Part shown: in pieces, positions 46,291-58,038 of the stretch
How the letters are laid out: every line of letters starts with the position of its first letter
Position numbering within the stretch: position 1 is the stretch's first letter
Assembly (NCBI GenBank): GCA_036417435.1
Contig: CM070906.1
Location: 46,637,396-46,701,395, forward strand
Reading direction: 5' to 3'
Source: Inia geoffrensis
Taxonomy: Eukaryota > Chordata > Mammalia > Artiodactyla > Iniidae
Length of the DNA: 64,000 nt
Notes under the pieces: model-generated
Databases searched by the model: none
Seen by the model: only the letters and a program-made list of their open reading frames with translations
What the model was told of the DNA's origin: nothing
Translations under genes and position numbers: made by a program

Positions 46291-46930
46291 TGCTGAGGGA
46301 GGAAAAGAGGAATACTGTGAGTAGAAATGACGTGAGCACAGCTAAATGGGGCGATAGGAGAACAAAGACAAATTTCACACATTCCACAATTCTGATTTTG
46401 CTAGGAAAAAACTAAACAAAATCTCAATGTACATAATCACCTCAGAAGAACGTCAAAGTGCAAGTTTGTGATAAAGCACAATTAGCTAAAACAAAGTCTT
46501 GAAAACCATACCAAATACTGTATCTAAACAAGCATTTCAGAGACAGTCCTCTTGATGGGAACAAGCACAAGCAGCATTAACTCGAGGAAGGAAAGCCACA
46601 ATAGGCTATGCATAGAATCATTAAACTAAGGCAAAGACATTGTTTTGTTTTCACTTAACTGATTGTTGGTCTTTCATAGCAGATAGTTTATATTTATCAT
46701 GATTCTAAAATAGAACATGTGTATCACTGTCCAACAATGCTACCGAGTTTTGTATATTATTGAAAAATAGTAAACAAAAATCGGAAAAGACCATGAGAAA
46801 GTATGGGGACCCTGAAATGTCATGCAAAACAAAAGTTCCCACAGATATACAAATTCAGAGATGTTGAATCTATGCAATCAAAAGTGATCCACAGCCAAGC
46901 TATCTCCGAGGAAGGAGTACATAGTAAAGG
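46291..46930. other. upstream of interferon pseudogene, nothing recognised
   Basis: AT-rich. No IRF/NF-kB enhancer like that of IFNB1 was recognised immediately upstream of the pseudogene. Confidence 0.4.
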
Positions 46931-46937
46931 GGCCCAC

Positions 46938-47513
46938 GATGACCAGGTGGGCTTGCCATATTTGTCCTTGGTGCTACATCTATCCCCTACTGACTGCTCT
47001 CTGGACTGTCACTTTTGAAGGAGGAGCAACTGGAAGATTTTACAACATTTAGAAAACCTAGGAGGAAAATTTCCTCTGAGATGTCTGAAGGACAGGAGCA
47101 ACTTTGGATTCTTCCAGGTTTCAAAAATTGACCAGTTTCCAAAGGAAAGTGCTTTCACTACCATCAAAGAAATGCTGTAGCAGATCTTCAACACTTTCAA
47201 CCTGAATATCTTCCAATCTTGGAATGAAAGCAGTTTAGAGAGACTCCGAAGTGGACTTTATCAGCAAATGGAGAAGACAGTGGTGCGTCAGGAGCAGAAA
47301 ATCGGGCAGGAGGGCCAATCATTCTCACAAAGGGAGGATATCAGACTTGGAATAAAGAATTACTTCTGATGAATCCACAACTACTTGCAAGCCCAAAAGT
47401 ATAACAACTGTGCCTGGCAGGTTATTCATGTAGAAATCCAAAGGCATTCTCTGTTCATTGAGCAGCTTACAAGAAGGCTTCAGGACCAAGAAATAGGTCA
47501 CTTACATAACTAA
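46938..47513 (+). pseudogene. divergent type I interferon pseudogene
   Basis: One reading frame runs from the signal region (SLVLHLSPTDCSLDC) to a normal TAA at 47511-47513. It is cut by four stops: TGA 47016, TAG 47178, TGA 47367 and TGA 47370. The ATG at 46939 is one base out of that frame. Interferon landmarks are plain: Cys-1 (47007-47009, 23 codons after 46938), CLKDRSNFGF, EML-stop-QIFN, SWNES, GLYQQMEK, YNNCAWQVIHVEI and a long C-terminal helix ending IGHLHN. The region before CLKD is three codons short compared with IFN-alpha. The TAG replaces the usual CAG of LQQ. The adjacent TGATGA lies where related genes have Arg or similar codons, consistent with two CGA-to-TGA changes. It lacks the Cys-99 region of alpha/omega and looks intermediate between beta-like and alpha-like classes. 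The subclass is undetermined. Confidence 0.9.
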
Positions 47514-47579
47514 TTTGGAGTTGATTACCAGTATCATTTTAGATGTCTCCTCAAATCAGTGTAATATTTCCGAGCAACT

Positions 47580-47700
47580 TTTATTTATTTTTTTATGAAT
47601 TAGGGTAATATTTTCAGTCAGTTTTCTGGATTAAGATTATTTTGATCATTTGCAAATATTAGTTTATTAATGAATTTTTACTAAAATTAATTATTTACTT
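47580..47700 (+). promoter_or_regulatory. relic AU-rich 3' UTR of the pseudogene
   Basis: 'cttttatttatttttttatg' and 'ttaattatttactta' resemble interferon AU-rich elements and suggest the locus was once a normal interferon transcription unit rather than a processed copy. Confidence 0.5.
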
Positions 47701-48149
47701 ATCCTTGAAATATAAATATTATACTTGATTTATGTATAAAATTTTACTTTAAAATTAAATGTCTACTATCTTTTAGTTCACTCTTATAATCAATATCTCC
47801 CAAATTTAGTATTTTTTTTAACATCTTTATTGGAGTATAATTGCTTTACAATGGTGTGTTAATTTCTGCTTTATAACAAAGTGAATCAGCTATACATATA
47901 CATATATCCCCATAGCTCCTCCCTCTTACATCTCCCTCCCACCCTCCCTATCCCACCCCTGTAGGTGGTCACAAAGCACCGAGCTGATCTCCCTGTGCTA
48001 TGCGGCTGCTTCCCACTAGCTATCTATTTTACCTTTGGTAGTGTATATATGTCAATGCCACTCTCGCACTTTGTCCCAGCTTACCCTTCCCCCTCCCCAT
48101 GTCCTCAAGTCCATTCTCTACGTCTGTGTCTTTATTCCTGTCCTACCCA

Positions 48150-51100
48150 TAGATTCTTCAGAACCTTTTTTTTTTTTTTTAGATTCCATATATATGTGTT
48201 AGTACGCAGTATCTGTTTTTCTTACTTCACTCTGTATGACAGACTCCAGGTCCATCCACCTCACTACAAATAACTCAATTTCGTTTCTTTTTATGGCTGA
48301 GTAATATTCCATTGTATAAATGTGTCACATTTTCTTAATCCATTCATCTGTTGATGGACACTTAGGTTGCTTCCATGTCCTGGCTATTGGAAATAGAGCT
48401 GCAATGAACATTGTGGTACATGACTCTTTTTGAATTGTGGTTTTCTCAGGGTATATGCCCAGTAGGGGGATTGCTGGGTCATATGGTAGCTCTATTTTTA
48501 GTTTTTTAAGGAACCTCTATACTGTTCTCCATAGTGGCTGTATCAATTTACATTCGCACCAACAGTGCAAGAGGGTTCCATTTTCTCCACACCCTCTCCA
48601 GCATTTACTGTTTCTAGATTTTTTGATGATGGCCATTCTGACTGGTGAGAGGTGATACCTCATTGTGGTTTTGATTTGCATTTCTCTAATGATTAGTAAT
48701 GCTGAACATGCTTTCATGTGTTTGTTGGCAATCTGTATATCTTCTTTGGAGAAATGTCTATTTAGGTCTTCTGCCTATGTTTTTGATTGAGTTGTTTGTT
48801 TTTTTTGATATTGAGCTGCATGAGCTGCTTGTAAATTTTGGAGATTAATCCTTTGTCATTTGTTTCATTTGCAAATATTTTCTCCCATTCTAAGGGTTGT
48901 CTTTTCGTCTTGTTTATGGTTTCCTTTGCTGTGCAAAAGCTTTTAAGTTTCATTAGGTCCCATTTGTTTATTTCTGTTTTTATTTCCATTTCTCTAGGAG
49001 GTGGGTCAGAAAGGATCTTGCTGTGATCTATGTCATAGAGTGTTCTGCCTGTGTTTTCCTCTAAGAATTTGATATTGTCCAGCCCTACATTTAGGTTTTT
49101 AATCCATTTTGAGTTTATCTTTGTGTACGGTGTTAGGGAGGGTTCTAATTTCATTCTTTTACATGTAGCTGTCCAGTTTTCCCAGCAGCACTTACTGAAG
49201 AGGCTGTCTTTTCTCCATTGTATATTTTTGCCTCCTTTATCAAAAATAAGGTGACCATATGTGCATGGTTTATATCTGGACTTTCTATACTGTTCCATTG
49301 ATCTATATTTCTGTTTTTGTGCCAGTACCATACTGCCTTGATTACCGTAGCTTTGTAGTATAGTCTGAAGTCAAGGAGCCTGATTCCTCCAGCTCCATTT
49401 TTCTTTCTCACGATTGCTTTGGCTATTCAGGGTCTTTTGTGTATCCATACATAATGGGAAATTTTTTGTTCTAGTTCTGTGAAAAATGCCATTGGTAGTT
49501 TGATAGGGGTTGCACTGAATGTGTAGATTGCTTTGGGTAGTATAGTTGTTTTCACAGTGTTGATTCCTCCAATCCAAGAATATGGTATATCTCTCCAACT
49601 GTTTGTATCATCCTTAATTTCTTTCATCAGTTTCTTATAGTTTTCTGCAAACAGGTCTTTTGTTGCCTTAGGTAGGCTTATTCCTAGGTATTTTATTCTT
49701 TTTGTTGCAGTGATAAATGGGAGTGTTTCCTTAATTTCTATGTCAGATTTTTCACCATTAGTGTATAGGAATGCAAGAGATTTCTGTGCATTAATTTTGT
49801 ATCCTGCTACTTTACCAAATTCATTGATTAGCTCTAGTAGTTTTCTGGTGGCATCTTTAGGATTCGCTATGTGTAGTAACATGTCATCTGCAAACAGTAA
49901 CTGTTTTACTTCTTTTCCTATTTGGATTCCTTTTATTTCTTTTTCTTCTCTGTCTCCCATGGTTAGGACTTCCAAATCTATGCTGAATAACAGTGGTGAG
50001 AGTGACATTCTTGTCTTGTTCCTGATCTTAGAGGAAATGGTTTCGGGTTTTCACCATTGAGAACGATGTTGGCTGTGGGTTTGTCATCTATGGCCTTTAT
50101 TATGTTGAGGTAAGTTCCCTCTATGTCTCCTTTCTGGAGGGTTTTTATCATAAATGGGTGTTGAATTTTGTCAAAAGCTTTTCCTGCTTCTACTGAGATG
50201 ATCATATGCTTTTTATTCTTCAATTTGTTAATACGGTGTATCACATTGATTTGCATATATTGAAGAATCCTTGCATTTCTGGGATAAACCCCGCTTGATC
50301 ATGGTGTATGATCCTTTTAATTTGCTGCTGGATTCTGTTTGCTAGTATTTTGTGGAGGAGTTTTGCATCTATGTTCCTCAGTGATATTGGCCTGTAGTTT
50401 TCTTTCTTTGTGACATCTTTGTTTGGTTTTGGTATCAGAGTGATGGTGACCTCATAGAATGAGTTTGGGAGTGTTCCTCCCTCTGCTATATTTTGGAAGA
50501 GTTTGAGAAGGATAGGTGTTAACTCTTCTCTAAATGTGTGATAGAATTCGCCTGTGAAGCCATCTGGTCTTGAGCTTTTGCTTGTTAGAAGGTTTTTAAT
50601 CACAGTTTCAATTTCAGTGCTTGTGATTGGTCTGCTCATATTTTCTATTTCTTCCTGATTCAGTCTTCGCACGTTGTGCTTTTCTAAGAATTTGTCCATT
50701 TCTTCCTGGTTGTCCATTTTATTGACATAGAGTTGCTTGTAGTAGTCTCTCATGATCCTTTCTATATCTGCAGTGTCAGTTGTTACTTCTTTTTCATTTC
50801 TAATTCTATTGATTTGAATCTTCTCCCTTTTTTTCATGATGGGTCTGGCTAATGGTTTATCAATTTTGTTTATCTTCTCAGAGAACCAGCTTTCAGTTTT
50901 ATTGATCTTTGCTATTGTTTCCTTCATTTCTTTTTCATTTATTTCTGATCTGATCTTTATGATTTCTTTCTTTCTACTAACTTAGGGTTTTGTTTGTTCT
51001 TCTTTCTCTAATTGTTTTAGGTGTAAGGTTAGGTTGTTTATTTGAGCTGTTTCTTGTTTCCTGTGGTAGGATTGTATTGCATAAACTTCCCTTTAAAACT

Positions 51101-51976
51101 GCTTTTGCTGCATCCCATATGTTTTGGGTCGTCGTGTTTTCATTGTCATCTGTTTCTATGTATTTTTTGATTTCCCCTTTGATTTCTTCAGTGATCTCTT
51201 GGTTATTTAGTAGTTTATTGTTTAGCCTCCATGTGTTTGTAGTTTTTACAGATTTTTTTCCTGTAATTGATATCTAGTCTCAGAGTGTTGTGGTTGGAAA
51301 AGATGCTTAATACAATTTCAATTTTCTTCAATTTACCAAGGCTTGATTTGTGACCAAAGATATGACCTATTCTGGAGCATGTTCCATGAGCACTTGAGAA
51401 AAATGTGTATTCTGTTGTTTTTGGATGGAATGTCCTATAAATATCAATTAAGTCCATCTTGTTTAATGTATTATTTAAAGCTTGTGTTTCCCTATTTATT
51501 TTCATTTCGGATGATCTGTCCATCGGTGAAAATGAGGTGTAAAAGTCCCCTACTATGATTGTGTTACTGTTGATTTCCCATTTTCTGGCTGTTAGCATTT
51601 GCCTTATGTATTGAGGTGCTCCTATGTTGGGTGCCTAAATATTTCCAATTGTTATATCTTCTTCTTGGATCGATCCCTTGATCATTATGTAGTGTCCTTC
51701 TTTGTCTCTTCTAATAGTCTTTACTTTAAAGTCTATTTTGTCTGATATTAGAATTGCTACTCCAGCTTTCTTTTGATATCCATTTGCACGGTATATCTTT
51801 TTCCATCCCCTCACTTTCAGTCTGTATGTGTCCTTAGGTCTGAAGTGGGTCTCTTGCAGACAGCATATATATGGGCCTTGTTTTTGTGTCCATTCAGCCA
51901 CTCTATGTATTTTGGTTGGAGCATTTAATCCATTTACATTTAAGGTAGTTATCGATATGTGTGTTATGATTACCAT
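48150..51976 (-). pseudogene. L1 ORF2 remnant (endonuclease and reverse transcriptase)
   Basis: The N-terminal endonuclease begins at 51976 with MVIITHISITTLNVNGLNAP, including the LNVNGLN and QETHF motifs. A later frame (50927-50241) covers the linker and fingers. The reverse transcriptase core with FADDM is at 50008-49427. C-terminal pieces lie in 49331-48517. At least six separate frames are needed, so the protein is dead. In an intact element ORF2p nicks target DNA and reverse-transcribes the L1 RNA. Confidence 0.93.
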
Positions 51977-52044
51977 TTTCTTAATCGTTCTGGGTTTGTT
52001 ATTTTAGGTCTTTTCCTTCTCTTGTGTTTCCTGTCTAGAGAAGT

Positions 52045-53000
52045 TCCTTTAGCATTTGTTGTAAAGCTGTTTGGTGGTGTTAAATTCTCTTAGCTTTTGC
52101 TTGTCTGTAAAGGTTTTAATTTCTCCATCAAATCTGAATGAGATCCCTGCTGGGTAGAGTAATCTTTGTTGCAGGTTTTTCCCTTTCGCCACTTTAAATA
52201 TGTCCTGCCACTCCCTTCTGGCTTGCCAATTTTCTGCTGAAAGGTAGGCTATTAACCTTATGGGGATTCCCTTGTATGTTATTTTTCCCTTGCTGTTTTT
52301 AATATATTTTCTTTGTGTTTAATTTTTGATGGTTTGATTAATATATGCCTTGGCGTGTTTCTCCTTGGATTTATCCTGTATGGGACTCTCTGTGGTTCCT
52401 GGACTTGACTGAGTATTTTTTTTCCCATATTAGGGAAGTTTTCAACTATAATCTCTTCAAATATTTTCTCAGTCCCTTTCTGTTTCTCTTCTTCTTCTTG
52501 GACCCATGTAATTCGAATGTTGGTGTGCTTAATGTTGTTCCAGGGGTCTCTGAGACTGTCCTCAATTCTTTTCATTCTTTTTTCTTTATTTGGCTCTGTG
52601 TTAGTTATTTCCACTATTTTATATTCCAGGTCACTTATCTGTTCTTCTGCCTCAGTTATTCTGCTATTTATTCTTTCTAGAGAATTTTAAATTTATTGTG
52701 TTGTTCATCATTGTTTGTTTGCTCTTTTGTTCTTCTAGGTCCTTGTTAAACATTTCTTGTATTTTCTCCATTCTATTTCCAAGATTTTGTATCATCTTTA
52801 CTATCATTACTCTGAATTCTTTTTCAGGTAGATTGCCTATTTCCTCTTCATTTGTTTAGTCTGGTGGGTTTTACCTTGCTCCTTCATCTGCTGTGTGTTT
52901 CTCTGTCTTCTCATTTTGCTTAACTTACTGTGTTTGGGGTCTCCTTTTCACAGGCTGCAGGTTCATGGTTCCCATTGTTTTTGGTGTCTGCCCCCAGTGG
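52045..53000 (-). pseudogene. L1 ORF1 remnant
   Basis: The best preserved piece (52614-52279) carries IEDSLRDPWNNIKHTNIRI, the RNA-recognition-like domain, and QEPQRVPYRINPRRNTPRHI. The C-terminal domain continues to about 52045 in other frames. ORF1p is the RNA-binding chaperone of the element. The N-terminal coiled coil is not readable as one frame. Confidence 0.85.
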
Positions 53001-53423
53001 CTAAGGTTGGTTTGGTGGGTTGTGTAGGCTTCCTGGTGGAGGGGACTGGTGCTTGTTTTATGGTGGCTGAGACTGGATCTTGTCTTTCTGGTGGGCAGGA
53101 CCACGTCTGGCAGTGTGTTTTTGGTGTCTGTGACCTTATTATGATTTTAGGCAGCCTCTCTGCTGATTGGTGGGGTTGTGTTCCTGTCTTGCTAGTTGTT
53201 TGGCATAGGGTGTACAGCACTGTAGCTTGCTGGTCATTGAGCAGAGCTGGGTCTTAGCATTGAGATGGATATCTCTGGGAGAGCTTTCGCTGTTTGATAT
53301 TATGTGGAGCTGGGAGGTCTCTGGTGGACCAGTGTCCTGAACTTTGCTCTTCTACCTCAGAGGCACAGGCCTGACACCCAGTCAGAGCACCAAGACCCTG
53401 TCAGCTACATGGCTCAGAAGAAA

Positions 53424-53431
53424 AGAGAGAA

Positions 53432-53499
<68 letters not shown>

Positions 53500-53570
53500 A
53501 AAGAAAGTTATTAAAAAATTTAAAAAGTATTAAAAATAAAAAGTAAAAAGAAAAGAAAGAAAGAAAGAAG
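53424..53570. repeat. (GAAA)n tract inside the L1
   Basis: About 20 gaaa units (53430-53508) followed by A-rich sequence and a second small gaaa run (53550-53570). It lies between the L1 5' UTR and ORF1, so the L1 is longer than its retrotransposed original. Confidence 0.95.
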
Positions 53571-54929
53571 AGAGCAACCAAAGCAAAAAACAAATCCACC
53601 AATGATAAGAAGTGTTAAAACTATACTAAGGAAAAAAAAAAAAAAACCAGACAGACAGAACCCTAGGACAAATGGTAAAAGAAAAGCTATATAGACAAAA
53701 TCACACAAAGTCTACTGCCTCGATTTGGGAATAATTTGTTGTCTATTCAGGTATTCCACAGATGCAGGTTACATCAAGTTGATTGTGGGGACTTCACCCG
53801 CTGCTCCTGAAGCTGCTGGGAGAAATTTCCCTTTCTCTTCTTTGTTCGCACAGCTCCCGGGGTTCAGCTTTGGATTTGGCCCCGCCTCTACGTGTAGGTC
53901 ACCTGAGGGAGTCTGTTCTTTACCCAGACAGGACGGGGTTAAAGGAGCAGCTGATTCAGGGGCTCTGGCTCACTCAGGCCAGGGGGAGGGAGGGGTATGG
54001 AACGCGGGGCGAGCCTGCGGCGGCAGAGGCCAGCATGACGTTGCACCAGCCTAAGGCATGCCATGCGTTCCCCCCGGGGAAGTTGTCCCTGGATCACGGG
54101 ACCCTGGCAGTGGCAGGCTGCACAAGCTCCAGAGCGGGGAGGTGTGGATAGTGACCAGTGCTTGCACACAGGCTTCTTGGTGGCTGCAGCAGCAGCCTTA
54201 GCATCTCATGCCTGTCTCTGGGGTCTGTGCTGATAGCCGTGGCTCGCGCCCACCTCTGGAGCTCATTTAGGCGGTGCTCTGTATCCCCTCTCCTCAGGCA
54301 CCCCAAAACAATGGTTTCTTGCCACTTAGGCAGGTCCATACTTTTTCCCGGACTCCCTCCCAGCTAGCTGTGGCGCACTAGCCCCTTCAGGCTGTGTTCA
54401 TGCAGCCAACCCCAGTCTTCTCCCTGGGATCTGACCGAAGCCCGAGCCTCAGCTTCCAGCCCCCGCCCGCCCTGGCGGGTGAGCAGACAAGCCTCTCGGG
54501 CTGGTCAGTGCTGGTTGGCATGGCTCTTCTGTGCTGGAATCTCTGCTTTGCCCTCTGCACCCCTGTTGCTGTGTGCGCTCTCCTCCGTGGCTCTGAAGCT
54601 TCCCCCCTCCGCCACCCCCTGTGTCCGCCAGTGAAGGGGCTTCTTAGTGTGTGGAAACCTTTCCTCCTTCACAGCTCCCTCCCAGAGGTGCAGGTCCCGT
54701 CTATTGTTTTGCCTCTGCTTTTTCTTTTTTCTTTTGCCCTACCCAGGTACGTGGGGAGTTTATTGCCTTTTGGGAAGTCTGAGGTCTTCTGCCAGAGTTC
54801 TTAGGAATAGGTGTTCTGTAGGAGTTGTTCCACATGTAGATGTATTTCTGATGTATTTGTGGGGAGGAAGATGATCTCCACGTCTTACTCTTCCACCATC
54901 TCGAAGGTCTCCCCAAATTTAGTATTTTT

Positions 54930-55430
54930 ATAACTTTCTTCAAAGGGTAATCTTCCAACTGCTTCATTTGACAGAGAAAATAGTTATCTTAAACGATCTT
55001 TATGATAACCTCACAATGCAGAAGGAAGCTGATAGTAGGGCTATCAGCTGATAAAAGAAGATTGTGACCATGATGACAAAATTGGCAATTTCTGTTCTCA
55101 ATAAGCCCTAAACTTAAGGTGGGACAGGAACACAACCTTCCACCCTAGCCATCATCCCAATCCTGAGCATGCCTTCCGTCTATTCTGGACGTTACACGTG
55201 ATTTCACAGGAGAAGGAGAACGAAGGAAAGCATTGGGATAAAGATGATGGCAGATAAGGAGAAGTGAGGGAAAGGGAGAAAGGTGGGGCAGGAATTCCTG
55301 AGATGCACTCCTATGAGACCTGACACACTGACAGGTACAGAAAGTCCTCTCCCTTCTTAGACTTCCTGCTCTCCACCTAAGCCCAGCAATGATAAATAAT
55401 GCATCACTGATGTGTATTCATTCAGTGTTG
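54930..55430. other. intergenic, nothing recognised
   Basis: No supported feature between the L1 and the next repeat. Confidence 0.4.
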
Positions 55431-55439
55431 TCTTCAAGT

Positions 55440-55760
55440 CTATGTGAGGCTTGGGGCCACATTCTCAATATTCACAGTTTATTCAGGGATTTGGACACAG
55501 ACACACAGAGAAGCAGGCCATGTGAAGGTGAGTGGAGTGATGTACCTACAAAGCAAGGATTGCCAGGAGCCACCAGAAGTTAGAAAGGGGCAAGGAAGGG
55601 GACTTCTCTACAGTCTTCAGATAGAACATGGTCCTGCCAACACTTCGGTTCTGGATTTCTAGCCCCCAGAACTGTGAGACAAAATATTTCTGTTGTTTTA
55701 AGTCACCTAGTTTGTGGTACTTTGTTACAGCCCTTGGAAAGGAACACAGTCACCTTGGTT
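55440..55760 (-). repeat. old interspersed repeat, family unassigned, minus orientation
   Basis: 'cggttctggatttctagcccccagaactgtgagacaaaatatttctgttgttttaagtcacctagtttgtggtactttgttacagc' is the reverse of the family seen at 10065-10435 and 39525-39990. Confidence 0.65.
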
Positions 55761-56113
55761 CTCACTGCTCAGTGACCACACACTGACTCAGGTCATCTCA
55801 TGGCCAGTGGTGGCCTCCCTTCACTTGTGAACTTCTCCCACAGTCTGTGGTCTCCCCTATTCCCACAATCAGTTTTCTCTTTGTTCATCTCTCTCACTAT
55901 GCTAAGAGAGCCGATGCATCTTACTGACCCTGTTGAGTGAAGAGAAAAAGAGCTTCTCAGAAAAGTTCACTCCTCAGAAATGGTACCCCTGGGAGTAGCC
56001 ATTTGGTTTTTGTGATCTCTTAGCGCTTCCACCTTTCAAAAGTTCTGTTGGGAAATTAAGAGTTCACTTCTCTCCTGTGTATACATCAAAAGCTGTATGT
56101 GTCCTCAGAAACA
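55761..56113. other. intergenic, nothing recognised
   Basis: No supported feature before the retropseudogene. Confidence 0.4.
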
Positions 56114-56129
56114 TCTCTTGGCACTTTTT

Positions 56130-57841
56130 TTTTTTAACTCTGCTCATTCATTAATCTTCAAGTGATCACACCTATTAATTTATTCCACAGATTTATACTT
56201 TACATGTGGAGAATCCTCCAGTTGCTAAGAGGCTCTAGTGAGGTGTGCATGGACCAAGGACAGGACCCCTAACTTGTAGAGTTTAGCACACCTTTCATCT
56301 CCAGCATTATAGACTCATCTTCCTCCACTTCCTTCCTCAGCTCCAGCCTCTTCCAGTCCTCCTCATTAGGGACAACCACCGCCACTTTCCAAGAGAAAGT
56401 CTTGAACAGCAATAGCTTCCACCATTGGCCAGAGTTGTACACGTTACACTGATCAAGAATGAAGTTCCGGGCTTCCCTGGTGGCGCAGTGGTTGAGAGTC
56501 CGCCTGCTGATGCAGGGGACGCGGGTTCGTGCCCCGGTCGGGGAAGATGCCACATGCCTGGGAGCGGCTGGGCCTGTGAGCCATGGCCGCTGAGCCTGCG
56601 CGTCCGGAGCCTGTGCTCTGCAACGGGAGAGGCCACAACAGTGAGAGGCCCGCATACCACAAAAAAGAAAAAAAAAAAAAAAAAAAGGATGAAGTTCCTC
56701 TTTGTCCGGGAAGCAATCTGGACCAGCTTACTTGGGCATTGGGAGCCTTGCTGAACGAAAAGGTCTCAGCTTTTGGGGTCCATCTGTGGCTCCTCGAGCC
56801 CCTTCATCCTCATTTGATTGAGCACAGTCTCAGCTCCCAGGACACTGTATCTTTTCTCAGGGTTTTCTTTTGCATATTTCAGTGCTCACTGGGTCTTTCC
56901 AGGTCCAGGCAGTCCCACCATCAGAATCACCTCACACTCCTCTACGGTCTTGGGAGGGACTGCAGTGCGCACGCGCTCCTCCACAGGCACGGCATGGATG
57001 AACACAAACTCTTCTGGCGGTGGGAAGAAAGGCTCCTCCTTCTGACCAAAATATAATTCTACAACACAATTTTTGCAGAGGACATGGGGTAGGAGGGCCT
57101 GGTCAGCCACGGATTCCCTGTTGATACGGAATGCCACACCAAGGTCTTCTCCATTCTTGGAAAAGGAAAGTTCTACTTCTTCAACATCAAAATTGGCAAA
57201 GCAGCCAAATGACATCATTCTCCCCAAAAGTCTGGCCAAATTCCTCAAACTGCCCATTCTCTGCCTTGAGTCCTCGTCCGTTGAAACCATCAGAGAATCC
57301 ATCCTCACCAAGCTGTGGATGGGAAAAATCAACAGACCATCCAACTCGAAGGAGAGAAACCTCTGTGCAGCCTTCTTTCATTGGGAGATTCTGGGTTACC
57401 TTGGCCTCAAAGCAGACTTTCCCCTTTGTCACTCCATAAGTACTTCTTGCCCAGACCAAAGGGTGTGGAACTTCTCTAAGAAAAGTGGCTGCCCTCCATA
57501 GAGGTCTTTGCTCACCTGAAAATGGAAATCCGGGTATACGTGTCCAGGTTCACAAGAGTCTGATCCTCTTCCTCATCTTTTGCCTCTTCTTCCGGGGGTG
57601 GTGGAGACTTTGAACCTGTTCCTCTGCGGCCTTGTCACGCGGTGCCTCGAATCCTGGCGTCTCGTCTCCGCTCTGATCCTCCGGCTCATCTTCCTCCCCC
57701 TTGCTGGTGCCTTACTCTTCGCCACCGGTCACTCGACCTGACTCGGCTGTGGCCTCCTCCGCCAGTTTCTCGGAAGCATAGGGCTTGGCAGAGGCCTCCA
57801 CGGCTGCCGCCTCCGGGGGCTCCAGCGGCGGCTGTGTGGCC
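56130..57841 (-). pseudogene. HNRNPUL2: processed pseudogene of HNRNPUL2
   Basis: On the minus strand, in order: an acidic N-terminal part (KLAEEATAES, GEEDEPEDQSGDE) and the SPRY domain (YGVTKGKVCFEAKVTQN, then [20 protein letters not shown]). These are followed by [14 protein letters not shown], a P-loop (GLPGPGKTQ), then ENPEKRYSVLGAETVLNQMR and VVVPNEEDWKRLELRKEVE. This is hnRNP U-like protein 2, a nuclear RNA-binding protein, copied without introns. It is dead: stops at 57714-57712, 56888-56886 (Trp to stop just after the P-loop) and 56768-56766, plus frameshifts. The 5' end is truncated (no SAP domain) and the C-terminal region is absent. An 11-base T run at 56125-56135 is the reversed poly-A. 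The target-site duplication tctcttggcactttt starts at 56114 and 57842. A CHR SINE is inserted at 56469-56684. Confidence 0.93.
56469..56684 (+). repeat. CHR SINE, short form, inside the retropseudogene
   Basis: gggcttccctggtggcgcag to a poly-A tail. The target-site duplication aagaatgaagttcc (56455-56468) / aaggatgaagttcc (56685-56698) is HNRNPUL2-derived sequence, so the SINE came after the retrocopy. Confidence 0.96.
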
Positions 57842-57857
57842 TCTCTTGGCACTTTTT

Positions 57858-58038
57858 TTTTTCCTTCTCCCGTTGCGGAGCACAGGCTCCAGACAGGCTC
57901 CAGACGCGCAGGCTCAGTGGCCATGGCTCACGCGCCCAGCCGCTCCGCAGCATGTGGGATCTTCCCGGACCGGGGCACGAACCCGTGTCCCCTGCATCGG
58001 CAGGCGGACTCTCAACCACTGAGCCACCAGGGAAGTCC
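57858..58038 (-). repeat. CHR SINE, short form, in the retropseudogene's target site
   Basis: Reversed short CHR with a T run at the left and head 'gagccaccagggaagtcc' at the right. It is flanked by tctcttggcacttttt (57842-57857) and tctcttggtacttttt (58039-58054). The same 16 bases also occur at 56114-56129 as the left duplication of the HNRNPUL2 retrocopy. A small internal duplication (ctccagacaggctccagac) is present near 57886-57905. Confidence 0.95.

Larger units (their letters stand above)
47817..54911 (-). mobile_element. full-length L1 retrotransposon, inactive
   Basis: About 7.1 kb, 3' end at the left and 5' end at the right. A perfect 18-bp target-site duplication, cccaaatttagtattttt, lies at 47799-47816 and 54912-54929. 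On the minus strand the order is: GC-rich 5' UTR (about 53000-54911, beginning with a YY1-like gagatggtgg near 54904), ORF1, then ORF2, then a 3' UTR with a T/A tail. ORF1 and ORF2 are both broken by stops and frameshifts, so it cannot mobilise itself. It lies about 300 bases downstream of the interferon pseudogene. Confidence 0.96.

Noticed and set aside
50990..51277. Plus-strand hydrophobic frames across the L1
   Set aside because: They are antisense readings of ORF2. Runs of Phe/Leu arise from A-rich coding sequence read backwards.
53424..53510. Regular GAAA repeat as a possible CRISPR-like or structured array
   Set aside because: No spacers; a simple microsatellite inside an L1 in a mammalian genome.
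53783..54151. Overlapping long frames in GC-rich DNA at 53725-54804
   Set aside because: They lie within the L1 5' UTR, are in several frames on both strands and resemble no protein.
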